DNA from: Halobacillus faecis | GTDB taxonomy: Bacteria > Bacillota > Bacilli > Bacillales > Halobacillaceae | Assembly: GCF_007991335.1 (NCBI RefSeq) | Contig: NZ_BJYD01000006.1 | Location: 243,239 to 307,238 of the forward strand | Reading direction: 5' to 3' | Length of the DNA stretch: 64,000 bases | In this document: one piece after another, positions 44,921 to 53,683 of the stretch | Position numbering within the stretch: the stretch's first letter is position 1 | Layout: every line of letters starts with the position of its first letter | Notes under the pieces: model-generated | Databases searched by the model: none | What the model saw: the letters and a program-made list of their open reading frames with translations, nothing else | Told to the model about the DNA's origin: nothing | Made by a program: the position numbers and the translations under genes

Positions 44921-45157
44921 TTAATTTTCAAGTGCACACTCTCTTTGATACTCTAAGTTGATGAAAATTTGCTGCAACTCAGGCAAAGTCATCTCAATTG
45001 TCCTTTTTCCAAAGGCATCCTCTGTGTAACCTAAATCCCTCAATTGATCAATTAAATAATATCTTTCTTGATATGATCCTTCGGGTGGATAAACTGACAT
45101 GAGCATCCAATCAACTCCTGCACAAAGATTATTTATATAAGTTCTTTCTACTCTCAT
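44921..45157 (-). CDS. Hypothetical 78-residue protein
   Basis: A soluble, acidic, probably helical protein (YINNLCAGVDWMLMSVYPPEGSYQERYYLIDQLRDLG...). AGAGG about nine bases before the ATG and a close AAAGGGT support translation. It is isolated between non-coding stretches. Family not recognised. Base composition is more A/T-rich than neighbours. Confidence 0.55.
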   Translation of the reverse strand: MRVERTYINNLCAGVDWMLMSVYPPEGSYQERYYLIDQLRDLGYTEDAFGKRTIEMTLPELQQIFINLEYQRECALEN

Positions 45158-45366
45158 ACCCTTTATTCCTCTTTTAAATCACACAAAGTTATCTAAATTA
45201 TCTGATTCCAACAAAAAATTACATAGAGGGTCCTCTAAAAAACCAGCAAAACACCAATTTCTAATAAGTTCTTTAATTTATTAAATTTTGTTAAGATCTT
45301 AACTTACATAAGCTCCCGTTTCTTGCATCATTTTACGTCCATTCGCAACATATGATCAGGCAAATA

Positions 45367-45400
45367 AAAAAACGCCCATAAGATGGACGTTTTTTCTCTA
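45367..45400 (-). terminator. Terminator after ferredoxin
   Basis: ACGTCCAT/ATGGGCGT stem (one G-U) with a 3-base loop and seven T on the minus strand. The 240 bases between it and 45,157 hold no gene that I can support. Confidence 0.85.
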
Positions 45401-45637
45401 TATGTTGCCGAAGAACTTCTCCGCTTTTTCTAAATACGGCTCTTCTTCAGGCATCAGCTCATACTCTTCGACAATTGCGTCTACCGGGCACACCGATACA
45501 CACGCACCGCAGTCTATACATAAATCAGGGTTGATGTAGTATTGGTCTTCTCCTTTTTCAATGCAGTCGACAGGACAAACGTCGACGCACTCCCCGGCTT
45601 GCTCGCCCTGGCAAGGTTGTGTAATGACAAATGCCAT
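45398..45637 (-). CDS. fer: Bacterial 7Fe-type ferredoxin
   Basis: A 79-residue electron carrier. QPCQGEQAGECVDVCPVDCIEKGEDQYYINPDLCIDCGACVSVCPVDAI gives two cluster-binding sets; in the first, the cysteine spacing (C-x7-C-x3-C) and QYYI..CIDCGAC pattern match Bacillus ferredoxins that hold a 3Fe-4S and a 4Fe-4S cluster. The C-terminal acidic helix EEPYLEKAEKFF is also typical. GGGAGAG precedes the ATG. Confidence 0.92.
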   Translation of the reverse strand: MAFVITQPCQGEQAGECVDVCPVDCIEKGEDQYYINPDLCIDCGACVSVCPVDAIVEEYELMPEEEPYLEKAEKFFGNI

Positions 45638-45668
45638 ATGTATCTCTCCCTATTTCCTTATTGTTATT

Positions 45669-45698
45669 AGTGTCTCGAAAAGCAAGGGGTTTTGTCAA
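45669..45698 (-). promoter_or_regulatory. Promoter of fer
   Basis: TTGACA (45,693-45,698, minus) with GACACT (45,669-45,674) 18 bases away. The -35 is perfect, the -10 is weak. Confidence 0.5.
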
Positions 45699-45825
45699 TC
45701 TTTCTACTTTTTATTCTATCAAAAACCTTAGACAGATGTTTAGAGAGAATGCCTATCCGTTTGCCAACGGAAACAGCGGCTAGTAGAATTGAAATAGCAA
45801 TTGAAAGGCTGAGACTATGATGAAA

Positions 45826-45858
45826 ACGCAGGATTTGGATTTCCTGCGTTTTTCTATT
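45826..45858 (+). terminator. Orphan terminator hairpin
   Basis: AAACGCAGGA pairs with TCCTGCGTTT followed by TTCTATTTTT. No convincing gene ends just upstream on the plus strand; a 23-residue frame at 45,749 lacks a good ribosome binding site. Confidence 0.6.
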
Positions 45859-45907
45859 TTTCAATCCTGTCTCACTTTTATTGTTAGAAAAGGAAGGAGG
45901 GATGTCC

Positions 45908-46765
45908 ATGTCATCATGGATACGACCTTTTCATCGTCTCATTGTATTGCTGGTTCTATCCATTTCAATACTTACCGGTTGCACCGAAACGCAGCCTGTA
46001 GAAGAAGAGCCTGAAAGTCAAACCGAACAATCACAAAGTTCCGAAGCAAATGCTTTCTCAGAAAAAGAGGAGGAAGCACCTCTAGAAAAGGAATCAATGG
46101 CATCTGATGAAGAAAATCAGCCAGGAGATGTTGATGCTACGGTTATGAACGTTGTGGACGGAGACACCATCGACATAAAGATCAACGGCAGAGAAGAACG
46201 CGTCCGTTTGTTACTCGTCGACACTCCTGAGACCGTTCATCCCGACAAGCCTGTTCAGCCTTTTGGACCTGAAGCCAGTGACTTTGCGAAAGAAAAGTTG
46301 ACAGGGAAAGAAGTGCGTTTCGAATATGACGGTCCAAAGCGTGATCACTATGACCGCCTTCTTGGTTATGTCTGGGTAAATGGTAAGAATTTCAATCAAC
46401 AATTACTAGAAAAAGGGCTTGCCCGCTACGCCTATGAGTATGACCCCCCCTACGTTCATTCAGCCGCTTTGAAGAATGCAGAAAAGCATGCCCAACAACA
46501 GGCGAAAGGAATCTGGAGTATCGAAGGTTATGTTACGGATGAGGGGTTTCGCGAAGACGAATCATCGAGAGTGGAGGAAATGCCAGCCTCCTCTCCGTAT
46601 GAAGGTAATCTTCCCTTTGACCCTCAGGGACCGGACCGGGACTGTAGTGATTTTTCTTCCCAAGAATCCGCACAAGCCTTTTATGAAGCAGCAGGAGGGC
46701 CCGCCCACGATCCCCACAGACTAGATGGACACGATCAGGATGGTCTCGTTTGTGAAAGTTTGTAA
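45908..46765 (+). CDS. Thermonuclease-family lipoprotein with C-terminal excalibur domain
   Basis: A 285-residue extracellular nuclease. Signal peptide and lipobox LTGC (Cys about residue 24) anchor it to the membrane. A Glu/Ser-rich spacer leads to the SNase domain (residues about 80-210): VVDGDTIDI, RLLLVDTPET and DRLLGYVWVNG hold the Ca2+ and catalytic residues, and LARYAYEYDPPY follows. The C-terminal excalibur domain has DRDCSDFSSQESAQAFYE...DGHDQDGLVCESL, a DxDxDGxxCE Ca2+ loop. The ATG at 45908 is used because GGAGGG lies seven bases upstream. Role probably nutrient DNA digestion or defence. Confidence 0.9.
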   Translation: MSSWIRPFHRLIVLLVLSISILTGCTETQPVEEEPESQTEQSQSSEANAFSEKEEEAPLEKESMASDEENQPGDVDATVMNVVDGDTIDIKINGREERVRLLLVDTPETVHPDKPVQPFGPEASDFAKEKLTGKEVRFEYDGPKRDHYDRLLGYVWVNGKNFNQQLLEKGLARYAYEYDPPYVHSAALKNAEKHAQQQAKGIWSIEGYVTDEGFREDESSRVEEMPASSPYEGNLPFDPQGPDRDCSDFSSQESAQAFYEAAGGPAHDPHRLDGHDQDGLVCESL

Positions 46766-46817
46766 GTGAATATGAATACCCGATCCTAGCGAAGGTTTCT
46801 TACATCGATGATCGGTA

Positions 46818-46853
46818 GAAGAGGGTCTCCTACCAGGAGGTCCTCTTCTTTTT
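46818..46853 (+). terminator. Terminator after nuclease gene
   Basis: GAAGAGG-CTCCT pairs with AGGAG-CCTCTTC across a 3-base loop, then TTTTT. Confidence 0.85.
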
Positions 46854-46944
46854 ATATCTTCCGTTCTTTAATCGCCTTAATTTTTTCAATATTATTGTAA
46901 TTCATCCATAAACAAGGTAAAATCATGTAAATATAAGGAACTTT

Positions 46945-46981
46945 TTGATTTAAATGGAGGAAATTGATCCTTTTAAATCAA
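46945..46981 (+). repeat. Inverted repeat in the TRAP transporter leader
   Basis: TTGATTTAA (46,945-46,953) and TTAAATCAA (46,973-46,981) form a perfect 9-bp pair around 19 bases that include GGAGGA. It could be an operator or a hairpin in the 5' UTR. Confidence 0.5.
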
Positions 46982-47008
46982 TCCAATTTCATAATAGGGG
47001 GTCTTCAA

Positions 47009-48022
47009 ATGAAAAAGTATTCATGGTTGATGTTCGTTCTCCTCTTCACAGTAAGCCTATTCTTGAGTGCTTGTGGTGAAAGTGGGACAAGCGGTTCCGC
47101 AGGAGAAGACGGCGGAAGTGATGGTGGCGAAGAAATGACAAACTTGACAATGGGTACAGGTAGCGTCGGAGGCGTTTACTATCCACTTGGAGGAGAAATG
47201 GCGAACCTTTTCGCAGACAATATTGACGCTGAGGGATTTGACGTTAGTTCTGTCGAATCTGGAGCTTCTGTTGAAAACATCGCCAAAATTCAATCCGGAG
47301 ATTTCCAGTTGGGGATTGCCCAGAACACGACAATGATCAATGCTGTTGAAGGAAAGGGTGAATTTGAAGGAAAAGATGTCGGAAATGTTGGCGTCATCGG
47401 CTCCCTTTACCCAGAGGCCCTTCAAGTGGTCACACTGGATTCTACAGGGATTGAGTCCATAGAAGATCTTAAAGGTAAGAAAGTAGCGGTCGGTCCTCCA
47501 GGTGGAGCGACTCGGGAAGCTGCTGAGATGGTTCTTTCCGCTTATGGCATCGAAGAAGGCGACTATGAAGCGTTCGAAGAAGGATTTGGTGACGCGAAGA
47601 GTAAACTTCAAAACAATACAATCGACGCATCCTTCGCAGTTGTAGGGGTTCCATCCTCAACAACAGATGAACTAGACGCGGCTACAGGAGAAGTAAAATT
47701 CCTGAACATTGAAGGGGACGCTTTAGAAGAAGTCGTTGCCAACAGTCAGTATGAAGCCTATACGGTCGAACCAGGAACGTATGAATGGCAGGAAGAGCCT
47801 GTTGAAACCATTACTGCAATGGCGCTTCTCCTCGGTTCAACAAGCCAGGTCAGTGAAGATTTAGCATATGAAATGACAAAAACACTTTATGAAAATGCTG
47901 GCGATATGTCGATCGCTCAAGCGAAGCTTGTCACTCAGGATAGTGCTTTGACAGGTGCACAAGATCTTCCTCTTCACCCTGGAGCAGAGAAGTACTTTAA
48001 AGAAGCAGGAATTCTAGAATAG
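47009..48022 (+). CDS. TAXI family TRAP transporter solute-binding lipoprotein
   Basis: A 337-residue periplasm-facing receptor. The lipobox LSAC (Cys about residue 22) is followed by a Gly/Ser/Asp linker and the TAXI domain: TMGTGSVGGVYYPLGGEMANL, GDFQLGIAQNTT, LKGKKVAVGPPGGATREAAEMVL. The protein is strongly acidic, which fits a halophile. ATG at 47009 with AGGGGG chosen over an upstream frame start. It delivers substrate, often a dicarboxylate or amino acid, to the permease 76 bases downstream. Confidence 0.9.
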   Translation: MKKYSWLMFVLLFTVSLFLSACGESGTSGSAGEDGGSDGGEEMTNLTMGTGSVGGVYYPLGGEMANLFADNIDAEGFDVSSVESGASVENIAKIQSGDFQLGIAQNTTMINAVEGKGEFEGKDVGNVGVIGSLYPEALQVVTLDSTGIESIEDLKGKKVAVGPPGGATREAAEMVLSAYGIEEGDYEAFEEGFGDAKSKLQNNTIDASFAVVGVPSSTTDELDAATGEVKFLNIEGDALEEVVANSQYEAYTVEPGTYEWQEEPVETITAMALLLGSTSQVSEDLAYEMTKTLYENAGDMSIAQAKLVTQDSALTGAQDLPLHPGAEKYFKEAGILE

Positions 48023-48098
48023 GTAGCAAATGGAACCGGACATTGTTTTTGTCCGGTTCTTTATAGCGCTGATTGAGAAATGAATGGAGGGAAAAGGC

Positions 48099-50054
48099 GT
48101 GACAAAAAAAGATAATAAGGAAGTTGACAAGCAAGAAATGATGAAAAAATACGATAAAGAGAGCACATTCCGCACAAACCTTGGAACCTGGGGTTGGGTG
48201 ACTTTGATCCTTGGAAGCGCTCTGACTATTTTTCAGCTTTATACAGCCTACCGTGGCGCTTATGTTTCACTCATTCAGGGTGCGATTCACCTGGGCGCGG
48301 CTCTGTGCTTAGTCTACCTCCTCTATCCAATCAAATCTTCCTTGACGAGCAAACGCGGCATCCCATGGTATGACCTGATTTTTGCTGCAATCGCTCTCTA
48401 TGCGAACTTTTATATCATACAAAATTATGACCGTCTAATAAACGAGGCCATTATATTCGGCTTCACCTATATGGATCAATTTGTCGCAACCGCTGGCATC
48501 CTTTTGTTACTTGAAGCGACAAGACGGGTCGTCGGACTTCCAATTGTTATCATAGCTATTCTCGCCCTGCTTTATGGAATGTTCGGGAACTTCATTCCTG
48601 TGATTGGTCACGCGGGAAATGACTGGCCGACACTAGCAACGAAGATGTTTTTCAGTTCCAGTGCTATTTTCGGTATTCCGATTCAAATATCATCCACCTA
48701 TATTTTTCTATTCCTTTTTTTCGGAGTCATCCTTGTCAAAACGAACATTGGACAGTTTTTCAATGATCTCGCCCTTCGCTTAACAGGGAAATATACAGGC
48801 GGAACCGCCAAAGCGGCCGTCGCTGCCAGTGGGCTTCAGGGAATGGTGAGTGGAAGTTCTGTCGCCAATACCGTCGGCTCTGGATCATTCACGATCCCGA
48901 TGATGAAAAATGCAGGGTTCAAACCTCACTTTGCGGCAGCCTCTGAAGCTTCTGCTTCAACCGGTGGGCAGCTCATGCCACCTATTATGGGTGCAGCAGC
49001 ATTCATTATGGCCTCTTATACAGGCATCCCTTATAACGAAATTATCGTCATTGCGATCATTCCCGCCCTTTTGTATTTTTCAGGTGTATTCTTAGGTACA
49101 CACTTCGAAGCAAGAAAACAAAACATCCGCGGGCTTTCAAAAGAAGAACTACCTAAAACCAATAATCTGGTCAAACGTCTAGACTTGTTCCTGCCGCTTG
49201 TCATTATTATCGGATTCTTACTTGCAGGACGTACTCCGACATATGCCGCTTTATTTGCAATCGTGACGGCTTTCGTTATCAGTTTTTTCCGTAAAGAAAC
49301 ACGCATGTCCTTAAAAGGAATCATTAAATTGCTTGAAGAAGGAGCCCGGGTCGCCCTCCCCGTTATTGCTGCCTGTGCGACTGCAGGAATCATTGCAGGA
49401 ACCGTGACCACTACCGGTCTCGGACCTAAAATTGCAGGAGGAATCATCGATCTTGCCCAAGGGCAGTTCTTCCTTGTCATGTTCTTCACTATGATTGCCT
49501 GTATTATTTTAGGGATGGGGCTCCCAACGACAGCCAACTATGTCGTAACCGCTACCATGGCGGCTCCAGCCTTGTTAGCGTTTGATGTTCCCGTTATTGC
49601 TGTTCACATGTTTGTCTTCTATTTTGGAATTGTCGCAGATATCACACCTCCGGTTTGTCTCGCTGCTTATGCAGGGGCAGGTATTGCAGGAGCAAATCCG
49701 ATGAAAGCTGGAGTGACCGCTGTAAAACTTGCGATTGCTGCGTTTATCATTCCGTATGTGTTCGTGACCAACCCGCTTTTATTGCTTCAGGGAGACGTCA
49801 CTGCACTCAACTTATCCATCAGTGTCATTACGGCCTTATTAGGTATGGCAGCCATCAGCTCTGCACTGATTGGATATTTCGCCACGAAAGTCACGTGGGT
49901 TGAACGAATTGCCCTCGTCGCTTGTGGACTCATGCTCGTTTATCCGAATCTGGTCATTTCTCTCATCGGGTTAGGCGTCTTCGGGGCCATTGCTGTCTTC
50001 CAATATGTAAAAAACAAAAAAGACGATTCTCAGAAACAGGAAGCTGTCGTGTGA
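48099..50054 (+). CDS. TRAP transporter fused permease (TAXI type)
   Basis: A 651-residue Na+-coupled membrane protein of about 18 helices in which the small DctQ-like and large DctM-like subunits are fused. GMVSGSSVANTVGSGSFTIPMMKNAGF and SASTGGQLMPPIMGAAAFIMASYTGIPY are the TRAP permease signatures; MGLPTTANYVVTATMAAPAL is in the second half. GTG start at 48099, eight bases after GGAGGG; the frame opens at an ATG without its own site at 48084. Operon with the TAXI receptor, ended by a perfect hairpin. Confidence 0.9.
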   Translation: MTKKDNKEVDKQEMMKKYDKESTFRTNLGTWGWVTLILGSALTIFQLYTAYRGAYVSLIQGAIHLGAALCLVYLLYPIKSSLTSKRGIPWYDLIFAAIALYANFYIIQNYDRLINEAIIFGFTYMDQFVATAGILLLLEATRRVVGLPIVIIAILALLYGMFGNFIPVIGHAGNDWPTLATKMFFSSSAIFGIPIQISSTYIFLFLFFGVILVKTNIGQFFNDLALRLTGKYTGGTAKAAVAASGLQGMVSGSSVANTVGSGSFTIPMMKNAGFKPHFAAASEASASTGGQLMPPIMGAAAFIMASYTGIPYNEIIVIAIIPALLYFSGVFLGTHFEARKQNIRGLSKEELPKTNNLVKRLDLFLPLVIIIGFLLAGRTPTYAALFAIVTAFVISFFRKETRMSLKGIIKLLEEGARVALPVIAACATAGIIAGTVTTTGLGPKIAGGIIDLAQGQFFLVMFFTMIACIILGMGLPTTANYVVTATMAAPALLAFDVPVIAVHMFVFYFGIVADITPPVCLAAYAGAGIAGANPMKAGVTAVKLAIAAFIIPYVFVTNPLLLLQGDVTALNLSISVITALLGMAAISSALIGYFATKVTWVERIALVACGLMLVYPNLVISLIGLGVFGAIAVFQYVKNKKDDSQKQEAVV

Positions 50055-50055
50055 A

Positions 50056-50092
50056 TCAAAACCAGGCCTTTTTACAAGGCCTGGTTTTTTCT
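50056..50092. terminator. Bidirectional terminator between TRAP operon and DMT exporter
   Basis: AAAACCAGGCCTT pairs with AAGGCCTGGTTTT; the minus-strand gene's stop codon lies inside the stem. Confidence 0.9.
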
Positions 50093-50980
50093 TGATGTTT
50101 TCCCTTTTAGCCATGAATCACCTAGCTCATTAATGAATATAGCGGCTATGATCAAAACCACCCCCAACCATTGAATCAAAGAAACAGATTCTGCAAGGAT
50201 GATCATAGATGAAACGATGGCAACAGGTAGTTCAATTGAACTCAAGACATTTGCTAGTCTTCCAGAAATCAATGGGGCTCCCTGAGCAAAAAATAATGGT
50301 GGAATGACCGCTCCAACTAAAGCCACCCCGCCCCCAATGCTCCATAACTGCATGTCGAATAGAGGCAGTGTTGGGAGGTCTTGAACAAATACAACCAGTA
50401 CAAGAATCAACGAGCCGGTCACCATTAGAGCACTTCGTACAAGGGGATCGATGCTCGTTGCTACCTGTCCGCTGAAGAAGACAAAACCTGCATAAGAAAA
50501 CCCTGAAAGCAGGCCAAGCAAAAGCCCTGCCAATGGAAGGCTGAAAAAACCTCCTCCAATCACACCCGACGCCAATACAACTCCAAAGAGAGTAACAGCC
50601 AATGAAAGAAAATTGATTTTTGTTGGAATAACTTTCGTAAAGATCCATTCGTAAATCATTCCAATCCATACGAATTGAAAAAGTAGAATAATGGCAATCG
50701 AGGCTGGTAAATACTGCATCGCACCATAATAGAAGATACTAGTCAAACCGACGGATGTGCCCGTCAGCATCATTTTGAAAAGATCACCCTTGCTTGTTCC
50801 TTTCAAGGATATCCTTTTGAAGGAGCTCATTCCCCATAAACAGACAAAGGCGATGAACATTTGCACAATGTTCAATTCTCCGAGGGTGTAGCCTAATGAA
50901 AAGCCTGTTTTCACGAAAATTGGTGTAAACCCAAAGCTTGCAGCCCCGATTAATACGAGAGTCATGCCTTTCCCCTTCAT
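50072..50980 (-). CDS. DMT superfamily (EamA) transporter
   Basis: A 302-residue protein with ten membrane helices in two EamA repeats; SFGFTPIFVKTGFSLGYTLGELN at the start and YYGAMQYLPASIAIILLFQFVWIGMIYEW in repeat one are typical. GAGGAGGATGGTGT precedes the ATG at 50980. These proteins export amino acids or other metabolites. Substrate unknown. Confidence 0.85.
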   Translation of the reverse strand: MKGKGMTLVLIGAASFGFTPIFVKTGFSLGYTLGELNIVQMFIAFVCLWGMSSFKRISLKGTSKGDLFKMMLTGTSVGLTSIFYYGAMQYLPASIAIILLFQFVWIGMIYEWIFTKVIPTKINFLSLAVTLFGVVLASGVIGGGFFSLPLAGLLLGLLSGFSYAGFVFFSGQVATSIDPLVRSALMVTGSLILVLVVFVQDLPTLPLFDMQLWSIGGGVALVGAVIPPLFFAQGAPLISGRLANVLSSIELPVAIVSSMIILAESVSLIQWLGVVLIIAAIFINELGDSWLKGKTSRKNQAL

Positions 50981-51036
50981 ACACCATCCTCCTCTCTCCC
51001 ATCCGAAATGTTTCTTTAATCCCTTTTCCATAAAAA

Positions 51037-51067
51037 AAGGCCCCTCTTTAAAAGAGCGGCCCTTTCT
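51037..51067 (-). terminator. Terminator of the 30-residue peptide gene
   Basis: GGCC-CTCTTT pairs with AAAGAG-GGCC around a short loop, followed on the minus strand by seven T. It is 13 bases after the peptide's stop codon. Confidence 0.85.
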
Positions 51068-51079
51068 ATGTGTCTTGAA

Positions 51080-51172
51080 TTATACGATTCTCTTAATCAA
51101 TCTTCCTAAAGTACGTGGAATGAATAAGAGAATATCTACGATCGTATGGATTACCGAGCGAATCAGTTTCAT
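51080..51172 (-). CDS. 30-residue basic amphipathic peptide
   Basis: ATG at 51172 follows AAGGAGG by seven bases (an ATG two codons earlier is too close). The product begins MKLIRSVIHTIVDILLFIP and ends RTLGRLIKRIV, with about seven basic and one acidic residue spread on a hydrophobic helix with a central proline. It has its own SigB-like promoter and terminator. Such peptides may be membrane-active (type I toxin-like, bacteriocin-like) or small membrane regulators. No family recognised. Confidence 0.7.
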   Translation of the reverse strand: MKLIRSVIHTIVDILLFIPRTLGRLIKRIV

Positions 51173-51203
51173 TTTCATTCCTCCTTTTTTGATTTATAAA
51201 TAA

Positions 51204-51229
51204 ATACCTCAAATAAAGTAAGATGAAAC
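51204..51229 (-). promoter_or_regulatory. SigB-like promoter of the small peptide gene
   Basis: GTTTCA (51,224-51,229) and AGGTAT (51,204-51,209) on the minus strand, spacer 14, each one or two bases from the SigB consensus GTTTAA-N12-14-GGGTAT. It lies 32 bases before the start codon. Confidence 0.5.
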
Positions 51230-51472
51230 TTCGTACCGTTATTTAGGGTGAATTGTCCTATCCTCCCTCATTTAAAAGTCCTGACAGCGAGAGAACGACC
51301 GAAAGGGAACAACGGTTGCTTGATTATTTAAAAACGGACAAGTGATTCCTTTATCCCATACCAATATAACCCTTTCCGCCATAGTATAATTTTTCCATTA
51401 CTACTAAAGTGGTATAGACAACTAGATTGTTTAATTCTATGATTGAATTATCTGAAAAAAGGAGGTCATGAA

Positions 51473-53152
51473 TTGAAAAAGAAAACCGTATCCATTTTAT
51501 TAACAACTGCTTTAGGAGCAACTCTATTCATTCCAAATTCAAGCCTTGCCTCACCTGGACCAAGTATTGAGAAAAGAGTGAAACCGAATGTCCATACAAA
51601 CCAAAGAACTGTCCACCCCTTTTCATGGGATCAACCTGGACCTTCCTCACCAATCCTGCACCCTGGATCTGTACGAGGAGCGGGTATGAGAGAAGAGCCT
51701 TTACAAGCAATTGATCCTCTCTTAACTTCTGCTATTGAAGATCACGTTATGCCAGGGGCTGTTGCTCTTGTCGCAAGAAGGGGGCATATTGTTAAAGAGG
51801 ATGCTTACGGATATGCCGTGAAGTATGAAGACGATGAGTTTACACCATCTGAAGATCCAATCCCCATGACGAAAGATACCATCTTTGACCTTGCTTCCAT
51901 CAGCAAAATTTTCACTACAACCGCCGCCATGATCCTGTATGAACAGGACGCCTTCGAATTGGATGACCCTGTTGCGAAGCATCTCCCGGAATTTTCTGCG
52001 AATGGAAAGGAAAACGTAACGATTGAGCAACTTTTGACTCATACCTCAGGTTTCAAGCCATGGATCCCTCTTTACACCGTTGAAGGTGACAGAACCGATC
52101 GTTTACAACATGTCTTACAATATCCCCTTACTAATGAACCTGGTTCCACCTATACTTACAGTGACTTAAATATGATTACATTAGGAGCTCTCGTTGAACG
52201 GCTCTCAAATATGCGCTTAGATAAATTTGTAGAAAAAAACATTACCGACCCATTAAAAATGGAAGATACGATGTATAATCCAGGAGAGGAATTGAAACCA
52301 CGCATTGCTGCAACGGAAGATCAACCTTGGACGAATCGCGGTCTTGTATGGGGAGAAGTACACGATGAAAGCGCCTGGTCACTGGATGGAGTAGCCGGTC
52401 ATGCGGGAGTTTTCTCTACAGCAAACGATTTAGCAAAATTCGCGCACATGTTTCTCAATGAGGGTACATATGGGAACCAAAAAATTCTTGAGCCTCAAAC
52501 CGTCAAGCTGCTCACAGAAAACCGCATCCCTCAGTTTGAAGGTGATGACCACGGGTTAGGATGGGAACTTCAACAAGGTTGGTATATGGATGCTCTCTCA
52601 AGCCCCCGAACATATGGGCATACGGGTTACACAGGAACATCCATCGTAGTAAATCCGGAAAATGAAACGATCGCTATCTTATTAACAAACCGTGTCCACC
52701 CAACAAGGGAAACGGTTTCTACAAACGGGGCTCGCAGAGGCTTTGCCCGTAAAGTAGCGGATGCCATCCCAATCCAAATGGATAAAAAAGCGACTCCATG
52801 GTTCTCAGGGTATGGGGATCACTTGGAGAACCAGTTGGAGGCAGAGGTAACCCTTGACGAATCGGCCACCCTGTCATTCCGCACATGGTTTGAAATCGAA
52901 AATGGTTATGACTTCGGAACATTAGAAGTTTCATCTGATGGAGAAACCTGGAATACACTGGATCAATATACAGGCGATAGTAACGGATGGGTCTCACAAA
53001 AGATCGCACTCCCATCAGACACGACTCATATCCGCTTCACTTATGAAACCGATGGAAGTGTGAACAACCGGGGATGGTACATCGATGATATAGAACTAAA
53101 TGGAAAGCCAGTAGATGTAAGAAGCGATTCATGGGAAAAGAGATCCTACTAA
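51473..53152 (+). CDS. Secreted serine hydrolase (beta-lactamase/PBP4* family) with C-terminal beta-sandwich
   Basis: A 559-residue exported enzyme. TTG at 51473 is the likely start (GGAGG eight bases upstream; MKKKTVSILLTTALGATLF signal peptide, cleavage after SLA). The class C-like domain has Ser-Ile-Ser-Lys (about residue 143), Tyr-Ser-Asp in TYTYSDLN and His-Thr-Gly in YGHTGYTGTS. From about residue 450 a beta-rich module (TPWFSGYGDHLENQLEAEVTL...GWYIDDIEL) resembles the jelly-roll domain seen in M6-type secreted proteases. Probable peptidoglycan or D-amino-acid ester hydrolase; not a typical resistance lactamase. Confidence 0.85.
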   Translation: MKKKTVSILLTTALGATLFIPNSSLASPGPSIEKRVKPNVHTNQRTVHPFSWDQPGPSSPILHPGSVRGAGMREEPLQAIDPLLTSAIEDHVMPGAVALVARRGHIVKEDAYGYAVKYEDDEFTPSEDPIPMTKDTIFDLASISKIFTTTAAMILYEQDAFELDDPVAKHLPEFSANGKENVTIEQLLTHTSGFKPWIPLYTVEGDRTDRLQHVLQYPLTNEPGSTYTYSDLNMITLGALVERLSNMRLDKFVEKNITDPLKMEDTMYNPGEELKPRIAATEDQPWTNRGLVWGEVHDESAWSLDGVAGHAGVFSTANDLAKFAHMFLNEGTYGNQKILEPQTVKLLTENRIPQFEGDDHGLGWELQQGWYMDALSSPRTYGHTGYTGTSIVVNPENETIAILLTNRVHPTRETVSTNGARRGFARKVADAIPIQMDKKATPWFSGYGDHLENQLEAEVTLDESATLSFRTWFEIENGYDFGTLEVSSDGETWNTLDQYTGDSNGWVSQKIALPSDTTHIRFTYETDGSVNNRGWYIDDIELNGKPVDVRSDSWEKRSY

Positions 53153-53162
53153 CGAATTTCTG

Positions 53163-53200
53163 ATTAGTCCGACAAGTGGAGACACTTGCCGGACTTTATT
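53163..53200 (+). terminator. Terminator after serine hydrolase
   Basis: AGTCCG-CAAGTG pairs with CACTTG-CGGACT, 4-base loop, then TTATTTTT. Confidence 0.9.
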
Positions 53201-53310
53201 TTTGATCATTCCCATCTTCATCGCCTTGATCAAGCATTCTAAAGTATTTCATAGTTTTCTTTTTCCTGGAAACGGTTAAGGATGGATATAGCCGAAAGGA
53301 GAGTGGAACA

Positions 53311-53637
53311 TTGACAAAGCACAACAAGCTCGTTCGAGATCACATCCCTAACTTATTAAGAGATTCGGGGAAAAATATCCGCACTCGAACCCTTGATCAC
53401 AAGGAGTATGATGATTCATTGAAACACAAATTGAGAGATGAAGTCGAAGAATATTTCAACACCGCTGAGAATAAAGATTCGTTGACGAAACTCGCAGACC
53501 TTTTGGAAGTCATTCACGCCTTATCTTATACACATGGAGCAACAATTGAAGAACTTGAGCATATTCGTCAACATCGCAGAAAAGAACGTGGAGCTTTTCA
53601 TACCCGCACCATGCTTTTGGACATTGAAGACGAGTAA
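53311..53637 (+). CDS. MazG/phosphoribosyl-ATP pyrophosphatase-like protein
   Basis: A 108-residue all-alpha protein. NKLVRDHIPNLL at the N-terminus and KLRDEVEEYFN...KLADLLEVIHALSYTHG carry the ExxE and ExxD-like Mg2+ motifs of the small MazG-like nucleotide pyrophosphohydrolases. The TTG start follows AAAGGAG. Likely cleans up non-canonical nucleoside triphosphates. Monocistronic. Confidence 0.82.
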   Translation: MTKHNKLVRDHIPNLLRDSGKNIRTRTLDHKEYDDSLKHKLRDEVEEYFNTAENKDSLTKLADLLEVIHALSYTHGATIEELEHIRQHRRKERGAFHTRTMLLDIEDE

Positions 53638-53642
53638 TCACA

Positions 53643-53682
53643 AAAAAAGGGGATGGCCAGAGTGGCTATCCCCTTTTTTCCT
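53643..53682. terminator. Bidirectional terminator
   Basis: AAAAAAGGGGATGGCCA pairs with TGGCTATCCCCTTTTTT, one G-U, between convergent genes. Confidence 0.92.
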
Positions 53683-53683
53683 A

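Noticed and set aside
45667..45909. 80-codon minus-strand frame opposite the terminator before the nuclease gene
   Set aside because: Crosses a terminator and the fer promoter, no ribosome binding site.
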